Assembly: GCA_964478735.1 (NCBI GenBank)
Contig: CAYZJB010000037.1
Location: 1 to 38,408 of the forward strand
Source of the DNA: CAYZJB01 sp964478735
GTDB taxonomy: Bacteria > CLD3 > SB21
Reading direction: 5' to 3'
DNA: 38,408 nt
Shown: positions 22,832 through 30,964 of the stretch, one piece after another
Layout: each line of letters starts with the position of its first letter
Position numbering within the stretch: the first letter of the stretch is position 1
Translations under genes and position numbers: made by a program
The notes under the pieces: generated by a model
Databases searched by the model: none
The model's input: only the letters and a program-made list of their open reading frames with translations
What the model was told of the DNA's origin: nothing

Positions 22832-25800
22832 AACCCGTTCAAGCTTCACTTTCGTATCATAGAACGACACGCTGCCGCCGACCGGATCGATCATGCACGT
22901 GTTGTTTTTCAATGAGCCGTCGGTCCACATCGCCGCGTTGGCATGCACGCCTGACGAACGCCGGTCATCTCCCTTGATGGTCTTTCCATCCACCGTGATG
23001 TCCGAGGAGCCGGTGGCCCAGTGACCGAAGCCCAGCGCAAACGTGATGACTCCGGGACGAATAGCCTCCGTGACAACGACTTTGCCGATCATCGGCTTGC
23101 GCGTGCCATTCTTGAAATCCCAAACGCCTTCCGGATTGGTTGCGCTGCTCACTTTAACCTCATCGCCATGTTTTAATCCGAGACGCTTGGCATCGTTGGA
23201 ATTGACGATAATTCCGTTTTCAGGCATGATGGCCGTAAGCCATGGAGCGGCAATGGTTCTGGATTTCGTTTGTGTAATGACACGATTCGTAATCAGGTGC
23301 AGATCGTATCCTTCTGCCAACTTTTCGAGCGTCTCTCCTGCAAAGTTCCGCTGAGGAATGTACCTGGCGATGCCGGGATACGGTTTACCGGTTCCCGCAT
23401 ATTTCTTTGAAGCCGTCTTTTCTTGATAGAGATTGAGCAAGGCTCCGTACGGATGCGCCATCCGATCGCCATCGTATCCCCTGGCATGTATTTCAAATCG
23501 TCCTCCACGATTAAGAACATACACGACTTTCGCCCACTTGTCCTCTCCGACGATCTTACGCCATTTGGATTCATCGAAAACCGTTGCAGGTAAGTGTCGG
23601 CGCGCACTTGTGAAAATTCGCATTTCCTTTTTGTCAGCGTCAGGAACTTCTTTGCCCGGTTCGCTTCCAAGCGCGATATTGGCAACGGCACGCAGGTAGT
23701 AGTCTTCCGGGCGGTTGAAATCGACTCCCTTGCCCAGGGCATCTTTCCCGAACGCTTTCAGAGACAGCCTTTCGGCCATCGCCATAAGCAGAGATTCGAA
23801 ACTCATGGGGACTTCTTCACCGTATACGGTGACGTTCTCGGGAATGGGTTGGATGACCGGCTGGCGTACGGGTTGAACCTTGTTTGGAATATTCGGATGC
23901 GATCCGTGAAATTCCCAGCGTTCTAAAAAGGTCAAGTCCGGGAAGATGTAATCGGCGTACATGGATGTCGTCCCGACCGTGATGTCCGATGCAAAGAACA
24001 GCGGAAGTTTTTTGACGTCGGCCAGCACATCGATATTCGTATGCCCAGCCGGCAAGGCGTACACCGGAGTTCCCATGTACAAAAACAACGCTTTGATCGG
24101 ATACGGATAGGCTTCCCCGATGCTCGGTACAATCTCCTCGTAGACGTCGCTGGCCAGTGGATACCAGTTGCGCTGGGCTGGATATCCTTTGAACAAGGTA
24201 GTCTTTTCGTAGTCGATGTCATGGCGGATCAGACTGATTCCAAAAGGCGTTATCTTACCGTTGATCTTGGTCAAATCATACGGCCCGCCTTTGCCGCCGT
24301 CAAAACCGTACGTCGTGGCCTTGATCATGCCGCCTTTCCAATCGAAGTTCCCGAGCAGCATGTTCACACTCATCCAGGCCAGAACGTTATAGAACCCATT
24401 GGTGTGTTGCGCAGGACCCCGGTGTAAATCGACTGCAGCCATTTTGCCGTGGGACGTTAGTTCCCGCGCGACCTTTTCGACGTCGCCCGGATTGAGACCG
24501 GCGATTTCGCACCATTCGTCAAAAGACTTTTCCTCGCACGATTCTTTCAGAAGTTGAAGAGATGATTTGACGACAACCCGTTCCCCTCTGGCATTCGATA
24601 TCGTTGTGTCGACGAACAGGTCCCCGACGACGGCACGTTTTTCATCATTAGGATCCAGCCACACTGCCGTGCCATCCATCATCGCCACGAGAAATTTTTC
24701 ATCATATTCTGTGAACTTGGTTTTGTCTTTCGCATCCGGGACGCGAATGCGCCGGGCCGATATCAGACCCAAATCGGCTGCACGGACAAATTTGCCCGGC
24801 TGTCCATTTTTGACTTCCACGAGCCACGTCGCGTTGCTCCATGATTTTTCGCCGGCGTCTTTTGCAGCGGCCTTGTTCGCGCAGGACAAGAACTTCTTAT
24901 CGTATCGTTCATTCTTCAGCATCCATTGAATGATCGCCATCGCAAGGGCTGTGTCTTCGCCGGGTTTGATGGGTAGCCACGTATCGGCTTTGCTGGCCAG
25001 TTTGGTAAACCTTGGGTCGACGACACCGATGGTCGTCTTGCGGGTGGCAAGGTTTTCGGTGAGGCGCACGGTTCGATTGGTCGGACCGTAATTGGCTTCA
25101 AAGAGATTGGCGCCGACGAACAAGATATATCGGCTGTTCTCCGTATCGGCCTGCCAGTAGAATTTCTGTCCTCCGGTGAATTTTCCTTCTTTGTACTGCT
25201 CACTGATCGCCTTGCATGTAAAATAGAGCGAGCCCTGACACACGGTCGTGTGACCATGCAGATTGGTCGTGCCAAATCCACTGCCAAACCGTTTCATGAT
25301 ATCCCCGCGGCCGCCTTTGAGGCGACCCCACGCCATAACGAATTGGTTGTTTTTTGGGCCAAAGTCGGGATGCTCGGGATCGATCAACACGTCCAGATGA
25401 GACGCGTGATTTTTCTTGAACTGATCAACGAGGGCTTTTTTCTTGTCCTTATCCTTCTCATCCCATATCGCCTTCACGTCTTTCGCCATTTCCTTGGCGA
25501 TCTTGTCGTCGCGCAACGCCATGATGCTTCGCAAACCCTCTACGTCGCGGTTTTCTTCGCCCGGGACGTTTGAGAATAACTTTCCGCCCTCGACGATTTC
25601 CTGAACAGCCTGATGGAAGGGAATGCTGACCCATTTGTTTTCGCCTCGCTTGCCGGCACGTTTGAGAACGCGACGGATGCGATAGGGATCGTAAACAGTC
25701 TGAACGCCGGCCTGGCCTTTCGGACATAGTCCTCCATCCACCTGTGCGGCATCTTCGATCGAGGTGGTCATCGGCAGGTGGGGCACCATCGTCCACGGGC

Positions 25801-26086
25801 TGTAGGGACTTCCGTCGATCTTGGACAATACACCATCCTGGATTTTGACTTTGATTCCACAACCGGTGTTGCAATTCATGCACACCGAGTACAAAATATT
25901 TTCCGGTTTATTCAGTTCGTATTCGGCGTCGGGACGTTTGCTTTCCAGAATCGCGTGCTGTGTCGTTTGCGCAACGCTCCTTCCGCCCAGGATTCCCGCT
26001 AGGGCGCCGCTTCCGAGGAATGCGCCTTTTTCCAGAAAAAGGCGTCTGGACAATTCGATCGACTCCGAAGACTTACGCTTTTTCAT
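22829..26086 (-). CDS. ttrA: Molybdopterin oxidoreductase catalytic subunit, tetrathionate reductase (TtrA/SrdA) type
   Basis: A 1085-residue Tat-exported CISM enzyme. Twin Arg at 14-15 (SRRLFLEKG) precedes a hydrophobic signal. The [4Fe-4S] site is C69-x2-C72-x3-C76 with the fourth Cys at 121 (GGLCPKG); this 44-residue spacing is longer than in DMSO reductase or PsrA and fits TtrA-like enzymes. C283 in HGHTTVCQGSL is the likely Mo ligand. Further agreement with TtrA as I recall it: KRGENKWVSIPFHQAVQEIVEGG at 146-168, PDFGPKNNQ, TALAMAIIQWMLKNERYDKK and AGEKSWSNATWLV. A charged helical insert lies at about 192-230. The C-terminal dinucleotide-binding domain includes VITFALGFGHWATG. Related enzymes reduce tetrathionate, selenate or arsenate; the substrate here is not certain. 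ATG overlaps the NrfD stop (ATGA). Confidence 0.85.
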   Translation of the reverse strand: MKKRKSSESIELSRRLFLEKGAFLGSGALAGILGGRSVAQTTQHAILESKRPDAEYELNKPENILYSVCMNCNTGCGIKVKIQDGVLSKIDGSPYSPWTMVPHLPMTTSIEDAAQVDGGLCPKGQAGVQTVYDPYRIRRVLKRAGKRGENKWVSIPFHQAVQEIVEGGKLFSNVPGEENRDVEGLRSIMALRDDKIAKEMAKDVKAIWDEKDKDKKKALVDQFKKNHASHLDVLIDPEHPDFGPKNNQFVMAWGRLKGGRGDIMKRFGSGFGTTNLHGHTTVCQGSLYFTCKAISEQYKEGKFTGGQKFYWQADTENSRYILFVGANLFEANYGPTNRTVRLTENLATRKTTIGVVDPRFTKLASKADTWLPIKPGEDTALAMAIIQWMLKNERYDKKFLSCANKAAAKDAGEKSWSNATWLVEVKNGQPGKFVRAADLGLISARRIRVPDAKDKTKFTEYDEKFLVAMMDGTAVWLDPNDEKRAVVGDLFVDTTISNARGERVVVKSSLQLLKESCEEKSFDEWCEIAGLNPGDVEKVARELTSHGKMAAVDLHRGPAQHTNGFYNVLAWMSVNMLLGNFDWKGGMIKATTYGFDGGKGGPYDLTKINGKITPFGISLIRHDIDYEKTTLFKGYPAQRNWYPLASDVYEEIVPSIGEAYPYPIKALFLYMGTPVYALPAGHTNIDVLADVKKLPLFFASDITVGTTSMYADYIFPDLTFLERWEFHGSHPNIPNKVQPVRQPVIQPIPENVTVYGEEVPMSFESLLMAMAERLSLKAFGKDALGKGVDFNRPEDYYLRAVANIALGSEPGKEVPDADKKEMRIFTSARRHLPATVFDESKWRKIVGEDKWAKVVYVLNRGGRFEIHARGYDGDRMAHPYGALLNLYQEKTASKKYAGTGKPYPGIARYIPQRNFAGETLEKLAEGYDLHLITNRVITQTKSRTIAAPWLTAIMPENGIIVNSNDAKRLGLKHGDEVKVSSATNPEGVWDFKNGTRKPMIGKVVVTEAIRPGVITFALGFGHWATGSSDITVDGKTIKGDDRRSSGVHANAAMWTDGSLKNNTCMIDPVGGSVSFYDTKVKLERV

Positions 26087-27240
26087 AGCGACGCTCCTAT
26101 TTTCTTTTGCGTGTAGCGCGACAGAAGTTGTACGAGCCAGTAAATAAGTCCGACTCCAAAGGCCCCGATAAACAACGCGACCAGATACTCATTCCACGTC
26201 GCCACGTAGTCAAAACGCAATCGTTCGTGATGGAAGGCATCTCGCAAACCGCGCAGTTCGGATACCGCCTGTCCCGGGATCAAAATATTCAGACGTGCCG
26301 TTAAAAACGTGACGGCAACAACGAATGCTCCGGTTCCCACCATCGGCAGAGATTGCCGTCGAACCAGTAGATATAGTCCGAGCAGGCCTCCGCCGAGATG
26401 CACCAGCCAGAACACCCACCAGAACGGGCCAAATAAAACCAACTCAACCGCTTCACGGTTATGCGAGTTTGGCGACCAGAATACGAGACTGTATTCGGCA
26501 AACTCGGCGATAAAATAAAACAACACCCCGGTAAAAACCGTCCAGCGTAACATGCGCAGAGGTTGTTCGGTCAGCCGCGTGGTTTCTTCAACCAGAAAAG
26601 TGAAAACCAGCAGCAATACGGCGGCTCCTGACGTAATCGCCGACGCCAGAAACATCACCGGCAGGAGCGCGGAATTCCAATACGGTTTCGCATCGACAAC
26701 GCCAAAAAACGCCCCACTTTGACTCGGATACATAAGCGACAGCATAAAGCCCAGGGCGAGGAGCGGCACCAACCAACCTTTCGGGTCATTCAAATCGATT
26801 TGCTTCGTTCGCCTCATCGACAGCACGAAGATGATCGCTAACACCGCCAGAAACACCGAATACATCCACCCATTGAATGCCATCATGGAACCAAAGTTGG
26901 GCGCGATGAGGACCCGATAGAATCTCCACGGCTGTCCCAGATCCAGCCAGATCGCGAGAAGACCGGTAATCACCGAACCGCCCGCCACAATGCAAATGAC
27001 TCGGATATGCTCGCGCATTCCCTGTACATTGAAGAAATATCCGGCCACACCTACCGCAAAGGCCCCGCCCCCGATACCGATCGCGTGAAAGTAAATCGCC
27101 ACCCAGAGTCCCCACGGCACATAGCTCCCGTAACCGGCCAGGCGTTCGCCGGTGACAAATTTTGCAATCAAGGCGATTGCTCCGATCGTAAAGGCAACGA
27201 TCCAAAGACGAGATAGGATTTTCAACGTTTGCGTTTTCAT
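26083..27240 (-). CDS. nrfD: NrfD/TtrC-type quinol-oxidising membrane subunit
   Basis: A 385-residue membrane protein of the NrfD/PsrC/TtrC family with about nine to ten helices. Typical segments are YGSYVPWGLWVAIYFHAIGI, IWLDLGQPWRFYRVLI, MMAFNGWMYSVFLAVLAIIF and FYFIAEFAEYSL. It anchors the complex and takes electrons from menaquinol for the Fe-S subunit. ATG 27240 has GAGGTG 5 bases upstream; a longer frame to 27330 overlaps the upstream gene and adds a basic stretch of no merit. It lies between the Fe-S gene (8-base gap) and the catalytic gene (4-base overlap), giving the B-C-A order known from ttrBCA. Confidence 0.93.
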   Translation of the reverse strand: MKTQTLKILSRLWIVAFTIGAIALIAKFVTGERLAGYGSYVPWGLWVAIYFHAIGIGGGAFAVGVAGYFFNVQGMREHIRVICIVAGGSVITGLLAIWLDLGQPWRFYRVLIAPNFGSMMAFNGWMYSVFLAVLAIIFVLSMRRTKQIDLNDPKGWLVPLLALGFMLSLMYPSQSGAFFGVVDAKPYWNSALLPVMFLASAITSGAAVLLLVFTFLVEETTRLTEQPLRMLRWTVFTGVLFYFIAEFAEYSLVFWSPNSHNREAVELVLFGPFWWVFWLVHLGGGLLGLYLLVRRQSLPMVGTGAFVVAVTFLTARLNILIPGQAVSELRGLRDAFHHERLRFDYVATWNEYLVALFIGAFGVGLIYWLVQLLSRYTQKKIGASL

Positions 27241-27247
27241 GATCACC

Positions 27248-28174
27248 TCAAATGAGATACGTGACTTGCGGATCCGTGCCTTTATGTTCGAGCAGCTTGA
27301 TTTGATTTGCCGCTTTCGCCTTCTCGGCAATCAAAGATTGCGGATCGTTGATATCGCCGAAATAGTTTGCCCGGCCAATGCAGGTCGTGACGCACATCGG
27401 CAGTTGTCCGACTTCCAAACGGTGGAGGCAAAACTGGCACTTTCTCGCGTTTCCAACAGGAGACGAATGACCTTCACGATTCCATGACTTACCGTATTCG
27501 TTATTCGGCAATTTTTCGTACGGTTGGATCTCGGAGTTCTCGTTGTAATCGTGGCCGAAGTCACTGGTTCGCGCTCCGTACGGGCACGCCGACAAGCAAT
27601 AGCGGCATCCGATGCATTTGTCATAGTTGATCGCCACGATCCCATCGGGTCTCTTCCACGTTGCGTTCACGGGGCATACCGATGTGCATGGCGGATTATC
27701 GCACTGCATACACGGTCGAGGTACGAACCGCAGTTGAACGTTGGGGTATTCGCCGATTTCCTCTTGCACCACCGGGCGATACACGACGCCGGGCGGCAGT
27801 TTGTTTTCAGCAATGCACGCCACCGTGCACGCGTGACATCCGACGCACTTGCGCGTATCGATGATCATTTTCCACTTACGCTCTTCGACCGGTTTGGCCA
27901 TCGCGCGCCGCAAATCCTCCTGCATCCGGATCAACACGTCCTGATCGTCGGAGTGAGGAATGGACTTCAAGACGGGAACCTCGCGTATCGTTTCCTGACC
28001 GGTCGGATCTTTGGGCGGCGCGCTCATCCGCGCGGACGTCACGGCCACCGCCGATGCGGCGACACTGCCGACAACAAGGCTCGAACCGCGCAGAAAGTCG
28101 CGACGGCTGAGTTCTTTCTTCCAGCGGGGGATTTCTTCGTGTTCCGTCGGTTCGATTTTTTTGTCTTCGCTCAT
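27248..28174 (-). CDS. ttrB: Four-cluster ferredoxin-like electron transfer subunit (TtrB type)
   Basis: A 308-residue Fe-S protein with its own Tat signal (SRRDFLRG, twin Arg at 24-25). Cysteines for four [4Fe-4S] clusters are all present: 110/113/116/120 (CVGCHACTVAC), 155/158/163/167 (CMQCDNPPCTSVC), 187/190/193/197 (CIGCRYCLSAC) and 246/249/261/265. It passes electrons from the NrfD subunit to the molybdoenzyme on the outer face of the inner membrane. AGGAG lies 7 bases before the ATG. An own Tat signal is shared with TtrB and not with all NrfC/PsrB relatives. Confidence 0.93.
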   Translation of the reverse strand: MSEDKKIEPTEHEEIPRWKKELSRRDFLRGSSLVVGSVAASAVAVTSARMSAPPKDPTGQETIREVPVLKSIPHSDDQDVLIRMQEDLRRAMAKPVEERKWKMIIDTRKCVGCHACTVACIAENKLPPGVVYRPVVQEEIGEYPNVQLRFVPRPCMQCDNPPCTSVCPVNATWKRPDGIVAINYDKCIGCRYCLSACPYGARTSDFGHDYNENSEIQPYEKLPNNEYGKSWNREGHSSPVGNARKCQFCLHRLEVGQLPMCVTTCIGRANYFGDINDPQSLIAEKAKAANQIKLLEHKGTDPQVTYLI

Positions 28175-28196
28175 ACGATGCTCCTCGTGGACGAAT

Positions 28197-28334
28197 TCAG
28201 TCCTCTTTCAACGATTTCTTGAATTGCGAGATGCCCTGGCCCAGCCCTCTAGCAAATTCCGGGATCCGTCGCGCGCCAAACAATATGAGCAGCGCCACGG
28301 CAATGACGACCAGTTCAGGAAAACCAAGTCCCAT
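28197..28334 (-). CDS. tatA: TatA/E-like twin-arginine translocase component (45 residues)
   Basis: A very short gene encoding 45 residues: MGLGFPELVVIAVALLILFG, then ARRIPEFARGLGQGISQFKK and SLKED. This is the complete TatA core: a short outside N-terminus with Phe-Pro-Glu, one membrane helix, the Phe-Gly hinge and the amphipathic helix. The acidic tail usual in TatA (total 55-90 residues) is nearly absent, as in TatE-like proteins. GAGG lies 6 bases before the ATG. It sits between the porin and two Tat substrates, suggesting a dedicated export pore subunit for this enzyme. No tatB or tatC is in the window. Confidence 0.9.
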   Translation of the reverse strand: MGLGFPELVVIAVALLILFGARRIPEFARGLGQGISQFKKSLKED

Positions 28335-28350
28335 AAAATCCTCGACATTT

Positions 28351-29418
28351 TTATTTATAGACGTAAAAGAACGTTACACGCGCGACCACATCGGCATCCC
28401 GACCGGCGACGCTTGAAGCCTTTTTAGCGAAGCTATTCATCCATAGATTCGGCATGACGTGGATATTCTTGAGCGGCATGTAATCCAATCCGAGGGTGAG
28501 AAATGTTTCGTTATATCCCGATTTTGTGATCTCGGTGTCGGGGTTGTACCGGTCGACGCGGGCAAACGCACTCAGTTTGTCCTTGGTCAGTGATGCACGC
28601 ACAAAAAGGGAGATCCCGAAAGGCTTGACGTCCGTGGAATCGGTGACATGGTTCTGAATCTGCCGGAAGACCTCGACTCCGGTGGCGAATCGTTCAGTCT
28701 CGTAGCTGACGAACGCCTTGTAAAGGTTTTTCTCGACGTTTCGCAACGTCATCGCCTTGTTGAAAAGTCCCCACTCGTAGTCGGCGTACAATTCAACAAC
28801 CAGCCCTTGGGCGGGTTTGTAGTTGACGTTGCCGTAGAGTTTTTTTGACTTGTTATCTTCCGGAGACTGCCCGGAGCCGTTGCCCCACATGAGCGTATAG
28901 CCCAATTTTTCGCTCAAGGCTTTTCCCCGAAGCGCAATACCCATGTCCGATGCACTGGCCAGGCCGCGAAAATCCGCGATTGTTTTTTCGATCGGTCGAT
29001 AGTTCCATGCTTTTTCCGCCTGGCTTCCCGGACCGCTCCACGTCGGCGTCGGAATGAGACCCATGGCAAGGGTATGGGTCGGGAAAATATTCTTCCACTC
29101 CAAGAGTGCCGCCTTGACGAAGACCGAGTGCTTTTTGTTACCGTCAATGCTCTTGTCATTTCCCTCGAAGAGAAACTGGGACGAGAACGTTTCGTTGAAC
29201 TTGTGGTCGAAGTACAGATACATGCGCCGGAATTGCACGGCCGACTGTTTTTTGTGGACATTCGAGTACTGAGAACCGTTTCCGGCGGAATCTCCCGCGA
29301 GCTTGTAGAAGTAATCACCAAACACATAGCCATGGATTTTGGTCGAGGAAGCTTCTTGACCGGTGACGGCTTCCAACCCCATGACCATCGAAAACACGGC
29401 AAACAACATCATCTTCAT
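28351..29418 (-). CDS. Outer-membrane porin-like protein
   Basis: A 355-residue exported beta-barrel protein. Signal peptide about 1-20 (ending VTGQ). The mature part has repeated alternating strands bordered by aromatic residues (TKIHGYVFGDYFYKLAG, FRRMYLYFDHKFNETFSSQF, LVVELYADYEWGLF) and ends in a strand with C-terminal VTFFYVYK. An ETxxNYRPIEKTIADFRGL stretch resembles phosphate-selective (OprO/OprP-like) porins, but that is a weak likeness. It is the first gene of the reductase operon, so it probably lets the oxyanion substrate into the periplasm. AAGGAG lies 8 bases before the ATG and a candidate sigma54 promoter starts about 45 bases upstream. Confidence 0.82.
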   Translation of the reverse strand: MKMMLFAVFSMVMGLEAVTGQEASSTKIHGYVFGDYFYKLAGDSAGNGSQYSNVHKKQSAVQFRRMYLYFDHKFNETFSSQFLFEGNDKSIDGNKKHSVFVKAALLEWKNIFPTHTLAMGLIPTPTWSGPGSQAEKAWNYRPIEKTIADFRGLASASDMGIALRGKALSEKLGYTLMWGNGSGQSPEDNKSKKLYGNVNYKPAQGLVVELYADYEWGLFNKAMTLRNVEKNLYKAFVSYETERFATGVEVFRQIQNHVTDSTDVKPFGISLFVRASLTKDKLSAFARVDRYNPDTEITKSGYNETFLTLGLDYMPLKNIHVMPNLWMNSFAKKASSVAGRDADVVARVTFFYVYK

Positions 29419-29461
29419 GAGTTAACTCCTTAAGATTTCGGTTACCACGCGCCATCACCAA

Positions 29462-29477
29462 TTCAAACCGAATGCCA
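29462..29477 (-). promoter_or_regulatory. Candidate sigma54 promoter of the reductase operon
   Basis: On the minus strand TGGCAT (29477-29472) and TTGAA (29466-29462) are separated by five bases, the exact -24/-12 spacing of TGGCAC-N5-TTGCA. The -24 GG is intact; in the -12 element the usual GC is GA. Transcription would start near 29450, giving a leader of about 32 nt that holds the porin ribosome binding site. The neighbouring gene encodes a sigma54 activator. Confidence 0.55.
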
Positions 29478-29557
29478 ATGGGAGCGCGAATCACAAAGAA
29501 TTGATTTTAAAGAATTTGAATATGGCGCAACGGAAGCGTAAGGCACAAAAAGCCGCG

Positions 29558-29578
29558 AAAAACTGCGGCTGACCGCAG
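29558..29578 (-). terminator. Rho-independent terminator of the sensor/regulator operon
   Basis: CTGCGG (29563-29568) and CCGCAG (29573-29578) form a perfect 6-bp stem with a 4-nt loop. On the minus strand it is followed by TTTTT (29562-29558). It lies about 33 bases after the stop of the sigma54 activator and just upstream of the reductase promoter, so the two transcription units are insulated. Confidence 0.88.
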
Positions 29579-29610
29579 AATTTGGCGCCACCACTGATGG
29601 GGGGAGGGAT

Positions 29611-30963
29611 TTACTTTATGTCGAGCTTGCTTAAACGCGCACGCAAAGTCGAGGGTGGAATTTTAAGTAATTCTGCAGCGCGTGTCTTGTTGTGGTTTGC
29701 CAGTTCAAGAGCCCTAAGAATGGTTGATCTTTCAAATGCGGTAAGCATGTTTTCAAGAGATTCTCCGTCTGTCGCAACGGTCGACGACCCAGCGTATCCG
29801 CCTGCCAGCTCCCTGGGAAGCTGCTCCATCGTGATGGATTTTCCCCGGGTCATCAGAACCATTCGTTCCGCCAGATTTCGAAGTTCTCTGACATTGCCCG
29901 GCCACGCATATCGACGCAGCGCCTCCAAAACCTCGACGGAAGTTTCGACCGGGCGGCCCGCAAACTTAGCGACGTAGTGCAAAAAAATATCCGGAACATC
30001 CTCCGGCCTTTCGCGCAAGGGCCTCAGACGTATGGGAAAGACATTGAGACGGTAGTACAAGTCTTCGCGAAAACGGCCGTCGGCTACATGTCTTTTCAGA
30101 TCGACTTTTGTCGACGCAACCACACGAACGTTGATCTTAAAAGGCTTAGAACCGCCCACGGTTTCGACTTCCCGTTCTTCCAGTACTCTCAAAAGCTTCA
30201 CCTGCATGTCCAGGGGAATGTCATCCACGTCGTCCAGATATATCGTCCCGCCGTCGGCCAGTTCGAATTTTCCCTTCTTGTCTCTGACGGCGCCGGTAAA
30301 GGCGCCTTTTTCATGTCCGAAAAGCTCGCTCTCGATGATGTCCCTCGACAGGATCGCGCAACTGACCTTGATAAACGGCCGATGACATCTTGGTCCGTTG
30401 TAGTGGACGATGTTGGCCATCAGTTCTTTTCCCGTACCGGTTTCTCCTTCAAAAAGAACTGTGGCATCGGAATCGATCACGATCCTCAGCAAATCCAACG
30501 TCTCTTGCATGGCCGGACTACGACCCACGACGGCTTCAAAGTCATATTCGGCCTGGAGCTGGGACCGCAATCGACGGTTGTCCGCTTCGATGACGGCAGT
30601 TTCCTCGATGCGCCGAATCCGCATCAGCAGTTCATCGATGGCGAATGGCTTGATCAGATAATCGACGGCGCCCCTTCGCATCGCCTCCACGGCCGTTTCA
30701 ATGGAACCGAACGCGGTTATCATCATTACGGCCGTTTGTGAACGGCGGCTTTTGATTGCGCTGAGAAGTTCGAGTCCATCCATTATAGGCATTTTGATGT
30801 CGGATATCACAACGTCCACAGGATGGTGCTCGAGAAAAGCCAGCGCGTCCGGTCCATTATCGAATTCGATCACTTCATATCCCTTGTCGCGCAGATCGTC
30901 AGCCGTCGAAATCCTTACAATCTCTTCATCATCGACGATCACAACGGTCAATCCAGACGCCAT
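29611..30963 (-). CDS. NtrC-family sigma54-dependent response regulator
   Basis: A 450-residue activator. The receiver domain has acidic D11/D12, the phospho-acceptor D55 (VVISDIKMPIMDGLELL), a Thr in MITAFGS and the conserved Lys in LIKPF. The AAA+ domain has Walker A GETGTGKE, the sigma54 contact loop ESELFGHEKGAFTGAV and Walker B GGTIYLDDVDDIP (Asp-Asp where Asp-Glu is usual). Arg-finger region REDLYYRLNVFPIRL and YAWPGNVRELRNLAERM follow. A Fis-type HTH ends the protein (NKTRAAELLKIPPSTLRARL). It is one base after the kinase stop, with AGGAG upstream. The likely target is the sigma54-type promoter at 29462-29477. Confidence 0.96.
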   Translation of the reverse strand: MASGLTVVIVDDEEIVRISTADDLRDKGYEVIEFDNGPDALAFLEHHPVDVVISDIKMPIMDGLELLSAIKSRRSQTAVMMITAFGSIETAVEAMRRGAVDYLIKPFAIDELLMRIRRIEETAVIEADNRRLRSQLQAEYDFEAVVGRSPAMQETLDLLRIVIDSDATVLFEGETGTGKELMANIVHYNGPRCHRPFIKVSCAILSRDIIESELFGHEKGAFTGAVRDKKGKFELADGGTIYLDDVDDIPLDMQVKLLRVLEEREVETVGGSKPFKINVRVVASTKVDLKRHVADGRFREDLYYRLNVFPIRLRPLRERPEDVPDIFLHYVAKFAGRPVETSVEVLEALRRYAWPGNVRELRNLAERMVLMTRGKSITMEQLPRELAGGYAGSSTVATDGESLENMLTAFERSTILRALELANHNKTRAAELLKIPPSTLRARLSKLDIK

Positions 30964-30964
30964 A

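Noticed and set aside
22829..26086. Call as respiratory arsenate reductase ArrA or arsenite oxidase ArxA, suggested by the ars genes nearby and the three-part sensor
   Set aside because: The 1085-residue length, the 44-residue gap before the fourth cluster Cys and several shared stretches fit TtrA/SrdA better. The link to arsenic remains contextual only.
29500..29600. Alternative sigma54 promoter (TGGCGCC with TGC) nearer the regulator gene
   Set aside because: The GG and GC elements are one base too far apart, and the sequence overlaps the terminator hairpin.
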